A stretch of DNA of 64,000 nt from Anomaloglossus baeobatrachus (Eukaryota > Chordata > Amphibia > Anura > Aromobatidae): contig NC_134356.1 of the NCBI RefSeq assembly GCF_048569485.1, positions 464,833,820 to 464,897,819 on the forward strand, written 5' to 3'. Position numbers and translations under genes: made by a program. Below are positions 58,867 to 64,000 of the stretch, in pieces. The notes below the pieces were generated by a model. It saw only the letters and a program-made list of their open reading frames with translations, did no database searches and was not told where the DNA came from. The first letter of the stretch is position 1; the number at the start of each line of letters is the position of its first letter.

Positions 58867-58872
58867 TATAAA
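58867..58872 (+). promoter_or_regulatory. TATA box of the Gypsy LTR
   Basis: TATAAA in gggtataaagggg, repeated at the same place in the 3' LTR (about 63860). Transcription would start about 30 bp downstream, at the self-primer at 58897. Confidence 0.7.
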
Positions 58873-58896
58873 GGGGTTTAATGTCCAAGTGGGCGG

Positions 58897-58907
58897 GGCC
58901 TGTTCTT
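58897..58907 (+). promoter_or_regulatory. Predicted mRNA 5' end / self-primer
   Basis: GGCCTGTTCTT, beginning exactly 30 bp after the TATA box, is the perfect complement of the primer-binding site at 59318-59328. In Tf1 the first 11 nt of the mRNA anneal to the primer-binding site and prime reverse transcription. Confidence 0.65.
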
Positions 58908-59317
58908 CGTGTTTCCTAAGCTAGGAGTCAGGTCTCCTTGTCTCTGTGATATACTCACCTCTCTCTCTTCTAGAGCCGCTCCTGCCTCGCCATCCGGTCC
59001 TGCCGATTCCCGAACCCCAAACCCTGACTATCTGCCATCCCGTCAGTCCGTACCATCTTTGATCCCTGTGGTGATCCATCCTCTCGCTCCATCAGTTCCG
59101 GACTCTGCCTGACAACATCTTGGCCTCCGAACCTGAGCTCCGTCACCCGGACTACCATCAGTGACTCCGTGGTCCCAGGGACTTCTACATTCCACTATTT
59201 TGCACGGACTATCCTGCTACCTGTAGTGCTCCGGCTACCGGACCCCTTGCCTTCAGTGAGGAGTTCGGCCCAGTGGATCCACCTCCTGGGTCTGCCCGTC
59301 CACCTGGCCCTAACAGT

Positions 59318-59328
59318 AAGAACAGGCC
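59318..59328 (+). promoter_or_regulatory. Primer-binding site, self-complementary type
   Basis: AAGAACAGGCC, two bases after the LTR and immediately before the gag ATG. It does not start with TGG and so cannot pair with a tRNA CCA end. It pairs over all 11 bases with 58897-58907. Confidence 0.7.
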
Positions 59329-60290
59329 ATGGATCCCGCCGAAGCACTAGCGGCCTTGCAGGAGGAACTCACACGCCAGCGTGAGACCCAGACCCGCAAG
59401 CTGAACTTTATGTCTTCTGTGGACGCCCGCCTGAACACGCTACAAGCGTCGGTTACATCGTCGGCATCTCGAGCTTCCACTGGACAATCCACGGCCCCAG
59501 CTCCCGTGGCAGCCTCCTCGGATGCTTCCAGGCTTCGTTTGGCCTCACCACCCTGGTAAGCCGGAGATCCCAAGACCTGCAGGGGATTCATAAACCAATG
59601 CTCCCTCCATTTCAAGCAGCTGCTGCATTTGTTTGCCTCCGACCAAGCCAAGGTCGCGTTCATGATGTCCCATCTAGAGGGTGAGGCACTGGCGTGGATG
59701 AACCCCTTGTGGGAGAAGGAGGACCCTGGGAGAAGGAGGACCCTGTGACCACTAACATCCAGGAGTTCCTGCAGGCATTTCGTGGCACCTTTGATGAGCC
59801 CGGACGCGTCTCCGCGTCTGCCTCATCTCTCCTCCGGTTACGTTAGGGGACTCTGACGGTGGGTCAATATGCCATCCGTTTTCGCACCTTGGCTTCGGAA
59901 CTCGGGTGGAACAATGAGGCTCTAACCGCCGCCTTCTGGGAAGGTCTCTCGGGTCGAATTAAAGATGAGCTGGCTGGTCGTGACGTGCCGTCCACCCTGG
60001 ATGCCCTGATTGCCCTAGCAACTCGAGTGGACATTCGCTTTCAGGAACGATCCAAAGAGGTGTCCCGTGAGAGACGTCCGATACGGCATTCCTCTCCTCC
60101 GCAGAAGCCCGCCGTACTTCAGTCAACGGCATCTGGTGTCTCCGTCCACGAGCCCATGCAGATCGACCGTTTGCGGCAGTCTGAACAACGCCGAGCAGAA
60201 CGGCTCGCCAAGGGCCTCTGCTTCTACTGCGGAGAGGGCACACACCTTCTACGCTCCTGTCCAGAGAGGCCGGGAAACTCTAAAGCCTAG
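59329..60290 (+). pseudogene. Gag region of the Gypsy element
   Basis: Starts MDPAEALAALQEELTRQRET directly after the primer site, as in Sushi-like elements. The capsid part is recognisable by LASELGWNNEALTAAFWEGL and a single CCHC zinc knuckle, CFYCGEGTHLLRSC, near the end. Gag would form the particle shell and bind the RNA. The region as a whole is broken in about two or three places and is treated as a fossil. Confidence 0.75.
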
Positions 60291-60292
60291 GG

Positions 60293-63200
60293 TTGGTAGG
60301 AGAGGCCACCCTAGGTGCTGGGACTCTCTCAGACCCGGTTACGTGGACTGTTCAAGTGACAACGGGAGAGACGCGGTTCACGGCCGAGGCGTACCTCGAT
60401 TCCGGGGCAGCAGGCAATTTCATCCAGCAGGCCACGGTGGACAAGTACCAGGTGCCTGTTACTCCACTCGACAAACCCCTCGTGATTGCCTCTGTGGATG
60501 GGAGACCCCTCTCTGACACCATCTCGTGGATCACCAAGCCGGTGGAACTGCGTATCGGTGCCCTGCACACCGAGAACATCGCTCTCTACGTCCTTCCACA
60601 CATGTCCCATCAAATCCTGCTGGGACTCCCCTGGTTACGGACACACGAACCGTCAGTCAGCTGGGGCACTGGTGAAATCACCCGATGGGGCTCCTCTTGC
60701 CACGAGAACTGTCTGAAGACCATACAACCCATCCGACGACCTCCGGTTCCAGAGTCCCTACCAGGACTGCCCTCGGCCTATTGGTCCTTCACGGATGTCT
60801 TTGACAAAAAGGAATCAGAGGTACTTCCGCCACATCGTCCTTACGATTGTGCCATCGACCTGCTCCCGGGAACTACACCACCTCGAGGACGGATATATCC
60901 GCTGTCTCCTGCCGAAACAAGGGCCATGTCTACCTACATCACAGAGAACCTGGCAAGGGGATTCATTCGGAGATCCTCCTCTCCTGCTGGAGCAGGCTTC
61001 TTCTTCGTTAAGAAGAAAGAAGGCGACCTACGCCCATGCATAGACTACCAGGGATTGAACCAAATCACCGTGAAAAATAAGTACCCCCTGCCGCTCATCC
61101 CCGAATTGTTTGATCGGCTTAGAGGAGCTCGTGTGTTCACCAAGTTGGATCTTCGGGGTGCCTACAACCTGGTCCGCATCCGCTCAGGGGACGAATGGAA
61201 GACCGCGTTCAATACTCGCGATGGGCACTATGAATACTGTGTGATGCCCTTCGGCCTGTGTAACGCACCAGCAGTCTTTCAGGAATTGGTGAACGACGTC
61301 TTCCGAGACCTTCTCTACGTCTGTGTGGTGGTGTATCTTGATGACATCCTGGTCTTTTCTCCGGACCTCCAGACCCACATAGAGAACGTGCAGCTGGTAC
61401 TACAAAGACTGAGGGAGAATCGTCTGTACGCCAAGTACGAGAAGTGTGTCTTCGAGCAGTCTTCTCTTCCCTTCCTGGGTTACGTAATCTCCGATACCGG
61501 CCTGCAGATGGATCCGGAGAAGGTCTCTGCCATTCTCAACTGGCCCCCTCCTTCTGGACTGAAGGCAATCCAACGCTTTCTGGGATTTGCAAACTATTAC
61601 CGTCAGTTCATCCCTCACTTCTCTGCTCTGACTGCACCTCTCTCCGCCTTGACCAAGAAGGGGGCTAATCCAAAGGACTGGTCACCTGCGGCCGACGCCG
61701 CGTTTGGCTCCCTGAAGCGGGCATTTGCTTCCTCCCCTGTGCTCCACCGTCCGGAGTTAAACCGACAGTTCACCTTGGAGGTGGATGCCTCCTCCTCGGG
61801 AGCCGGAGCAGTGCTCATGCAGAAGTCCTCCTCCGGGAAGATGGTTACTTGCGGTTTCTTCTCCAAGAGCTTCTCTGCGCCTGAACGCAACTACACCATC
61901 GGTGACCGAGAGCTATTGGCAGTCAAACTGGCTCTGGAGGAATGGCGCTACCTTCTGGAGCTGGAGGGAGCAGTGTACCCCGTGATCATTTACACGGACC
62001 ACAAGAACCTGGAATACCTGCGGTCTGCTCAGCGACTGAACCCACGGCAAGCCAGGTGGTCCTTGTTCTTTGCCAGGTTCGATTTCCAGCTCCATTTCCG
62101 ACCCGCGGACAAGAATGTACGCGCAGATGCCTTGTCCAGGTCATTCATGCCCATGGAGCAGGAGGAGGAGACATCCCAGCCCATCATCTGCCCTAGTAAA
62201 ATCATTCCGGTGGCTCCTGTCACCCTGGCCCAGATACCGCCCGGGAAGACCTATGTCTCTGAGACCGACAGGCAAAAAGTGTTGCACTGGGGCCATGCCT
62301 CGAAAACAGCCGGCCATGCTGGTCAGAAGAGAACATGGAGTACAATTGTACGTCACTACTGGTGGCCATCCCTTCGCACAGACGTCGCTTCTTTTGTCTC
62401 AGCCTGCTCCTCTTGTGCCAGGAATAAGACGCCCAAACATCTGCCATATGGCCGTCTTCTGCCTCTGCCTATACCCTCTGTTCCGTGGCAACACATTGCA
62501 ATGGACTTTATTACGGACTTACCCCTGTCCTCCGGACACACAGTCATATGGGTCGTGGTGGATCGGTTCTCCAAAATGGCTCATTTCGTCCCTATGGCTG
62601 GACTGCCCTCAGCCCAGGAACTCGCTGACGCCTACATACAGCACATCTTCCGGTTGCATGGCTTTCCATCACACATTGTGTCCGACAGAGGAACTCAGTT
62701 TACCTCCCGCTTCTGGAGGGCTCTCTGCAAACATCTGGGAGTGACTCTGGACTTTTCTTCAGCCTACCATCCTCAGTCTAATGGCCAAGTGGAACGAGTC
62801 AATCAGATCTTGACCTCCTTCTTACGTCACTACGTCAACGCCCATCACGACGACTGGTCCACGCTTCTTCCTTGGGCTGAATTCTCCCATAACCACCACG
62901 TCAGTGAGTCCTCCTCCAGCTCCCCCTTCCATGTCGTTTACGGACTTCAGCCTTCCGTCCCATTACCTGTATCCTCTTCCTCGGATGTCCCTGCTGCTGA
63001 TGCTGTAGCACGTGACTTTGCAACAATTTGGAACTCTGTCAAGACGTCCCTTGGACGTGCTTCCCTTCGGATGAAGAGACACGCAGACAAGAGGCGTCTG
63101 GATCCCCCGTGTTTCTCTCCAGGAGATCTGGTTTGGCTTGCCTCCAAGTATGTCCGATTGAAGCTACCATCTTACAAGCTGGGTCCTCGCTACATCAGGC

Positions 63201-63820
63201 CGTTTAAAGTCCTCAGCAAAATAAATGAGGTCTCCTACAAGCTGCAGCTCCCGGCCACGATGAGGATACCCAACTCCTTCCACGTCTCCCTGCTCAAGCC
63301 GGTTGTCCTTGGTCCCTTCTCCGCTGCTGCCAGTTCGGCTCCTCCTCCTATTGCCGATGACGACATCTATGCGGTAAGGGATATCGTGGCCATGAAAACC
63401 GTACGGGGCCGGCAGTTCTTCTTGGTGGACTGGGCAGGGTATGGTCCGGAGGATAGGTCCTGGGAACCCCGGGAGAATGTGGGTACTCCTCTGATACGTG
63501 CCTTCCTGTCCCGGTTGCGGGGAGGGGGGCGTGGGGGTGGGTACTGTCACGCTCCCCGGGTCCCCTGTCCAGCTCCCCGGCTCCCCGGCTTCCCTGGCTC
63601 GCTCCCCGGCTCCTCTGTCCGGCGTCCCCCGCTCCACAGCCTCCAGGCCTCCTCACCTAGGATCCCCAGGCGTCCCGGGCCCCGCTCCCAGCGTCCGCTG
63701 TCAGCTTCGCTCCAGCCCGGCTCCCCTGCCTCCTGTTCGCCGCTCCCTGCCCTGGCTTCTGGCACCCAGGCCTCGCGCATGTGCATTAGGGCGCGCGGGC
63801 GGTCATTGACCCTTTCTTAA
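60293..63820 (+). CDS. Gypsy pol polyprotein (PR-RT-RH-IN-chromodomain), open frame
   Basis: A single open frame of 1175 codons with no obvious ATG at its start. Domains in order: aspartic protease with YLDSGA (residue about 35); reverse transcriptase with the FTKLDLRGAYN motif and catalytic YLDD at about 347-350; RNase H (TLEVDASSSGAGA and YTDHKNLEYL, about 495-585); integrase with an HHCC zinc finger (about 664-710) and DDE core (AMDFITDLPL, VSDRGTQFTS, HPQSNGQVER); and a C-terminal chromodomain (FLVDWAGYGPEDRSWEP, about 1045-1061) that in this group steers insertion to chromatin. Pol lies in a different frame from gag, as in relatives that use frameshifting. The frame continues about 90 codons into the 3' LTR. 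It looks whole. Confidence 0.9.
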   Translation: MVGEATLGAGTLSDPVTWTVQVTTGETRFTAEAYLDSGAAGNFIQQATVDKYQVPVTPLDKPLVIASVDGRPLSDTISWITKPVELRIGALHTENIALYVLPHMSHQILLGLPWLRTHEPSVSWGTGEITRWGSSCHENCLKTIQPIRRPPVPESLPGLPSAYWSFTDVFDKKESEVLPPHRPYDCAIDLLPGTTPPRGRIYPLSPAETRAMSTYITENLARGFIRRSSSPAGAGFFFVKKKEGDLRPCIDYQGLNQITVKNKYPLPLIPELFDRLRGARVFTKLDLRGAYNLVRIRSGDEWKTAFNTRDGHYEYCVMPFGLCNAPAVFQELVNDVFRDLLYVCVVVYLDDILVFSPDLQTHIENVQLVLQRLRENRLYAKYEKCVFEQSSLPFLGYVISDTGLQMDPEKVSAILNWPPPSGLKAIQRFLGFANYYRQFIPHFSALTAPLSALTKKGANPKDWSPAADAAFGSLKRAFASSPVLHRPELNRQFTLEVDASSSGAGAVLMQKSSSGKMVTCGFFSKSFSAPERNYTIGDRELLAVKLALEEWRYLLELEGAVYPVIIYTDHKNLEYLRSAQRLNPRQARWSLFFARFDFQLHFRPADKNVRADALSRSFMPMEQEEETSQPIICPSKIIPVAPVTLAQIPPGKTYVSETDRQKVLHWGHASKTAGHAGQKRTWSTIVRHYWWPSLRTDVASFVSACSSCARNKTPKHLPYGRLLPLPIPSVPWQHIAMDFITDLPLSSGHTVIWVVVDRFSKMAHFVPMAGLPSAQELADAYIQHIFRLHGFPSHIVSDRGTQFTSRFWRALCKHLGVTLDFSSAYHPQSNGQVERVNQILTSFLRHYVNAHHDDWSTLLPWAEFSHNHHVSESSSSSPFHVVYGLQPSVPLPVSSSSDVPAADAVARDFATIWNSVKTSLGRASLRMKRHADKRRLDPPCFSPGDLVWLASKYVRLKLPSYKLGPRYIRPFKVLSKINEVSYKLQLPATMRIPNSFHVSLLKPVVLGPFSAAASSAPPPIADDDIYAVRDIVAMKTVRGRQFFLVDWAGYGPEDRSWEPRENVGTPLIRAFLSRLRGGGRGGGYCHAPRVPCPAPRLPGFPGSLPGSSVRRPPLHSLQASSPRIPRRPGPRSQRPLSASLQPGSPASCSPLPALASGTQASRMCIRARGRSLTLS
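63519..63541 (+). other. Polypurine tract of the Gypsy element
   Basis: A G-rich run (ggggaggggggcgtgggggt) just before the 3' LTR at 63545, the usual start of plus-strand synthesis. Confidence 0.65.
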
Positions 63821-64000
63821 AGGGCCAGCGTCCACAGACAGGATATTGAACACACAGGTACAGGGTATAAAGGGGTTTAATGTCCAAGTGGGCGGGGCCT
63901 GTTCTTCGTGTTTCCTAAGCTAGGAGTCAGGTCTCCTTGTCTCTGTGATATACTCACCTCTCTCTCTTCTAGAGCCTCTCCTGCCTCGCCATCCGGTCCT
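63545..64000 (+). repeat. 3' LTR of the Gypsy element, cut by window edge
   Basis: First 456 bp of the LTR, including its TATA box and the GGCCTGTTCTT stretch. The target duplication cannot be checked because the right end is outside the window. Confidence 0.88.

Larger units (their letters stand above)
58552..59315 (+). repeat. 5' LTR of the Gypsy element
   Basis: 764 bp, TG...CA (ends CCTAACA). The first 250 bp are very C-rich (cgctccccggct repeats). Confidence 0.88.
58552..64000 (+). mobile_element. Ty3/Gypsy chromovirus of Tf1/Sushi type
   Basis: LTRs starting TGTCACGCTCCCC at 58552-59315 and 63545 to beyond the edge. Between them: a gag region, and a pol with protease, reverse transcriptase, RNase H, integrase and a C-terminal chromodomain. 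The chromodomain and domain order define the chromovirus branch. The 11-nt primer-binding site complementary to its own mRNA 5' end points to the self-priming Tf1/Sushi group. The shared 455 bp of LTR differ by about six substitutions and two small indels (about 1.3%), so it is young. Pol looks whole; the gag region has about two or three breaks. It lies in a TRPM1 intron in the opposite orientation to the gene. Confidence 0.9.

Overview
The window looks like amphibian, most likely anuran (frog), nuclear DNA. It is a repeat-saturated stretch around the 3' half of one host gene. The evidence for a vertebrate host is a set of minus-strand exons with canonical splice sites that encode the pore, TRP box, coiled coil and complete C-terminus of the cation channel TRPM1 (melastatin). 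The evidence for a frog is the repeat mix: T2/Kolobok-like MITEs with TTAA sites, CR1 LINEs with the ATTCTATG tail, Harbinger-like MITEs with TTA/TAA sites, Tc1 elements, foldback elements and a chromodomain Ty3/Gypsy. The species was not determined.

Layout. 1-3977 is a 221-bp satellite array with a dimeric higher-order pattern. About 4090-15977 is the decayed body and 3' end of a very large hAT-like DNA transposon: transposase remnants at 4.1-6.7 kb and a 136-bp tandem array at 8.2-15.2 kb. The array is split at 9101-13619 by a young LTR element with 1198-bp LTRs. That element has no gag or pol. Its only recognisable gene encodes a protein with a C-terminal cold-shock domain, and it is the most unusual object in the window. 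Three solo LTRs of related type occur elsewhere: two nested in opposite orientation at 36569-38988, and one at 55719-57767.

19050-57900 holds the last five TRPM1 exons in this order on the minus strand: a 21-nt microexon (57880-57900), the pore/S6 exon (53645-53789), the TRP-box exon (34721-34923), a helical linker exon (33069-33201) and the last exon (19050-20334). The reading frame is continuous across all five. The introns are 4.0, 18.7, 1.5 and 12.7 kb and are built largely of nested transposons. A hAT-type insertion 36 bp upstream of one acceptor duplicated the predicted branch point as its target site.

58552-64000 is a chromoviral Ty3/Gypsy element of Tf1/Sushi type inserted in the next TRPM1 intron. 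It has a long open pol frame and a primer-binding site that is an exact 11-nt complement of the predicted mRNA 5' end. It runs off the right edge. Apart from TRPM1 I see no host gene. No tRNA, rRNA, CRISPR array or bacterial feature is present.
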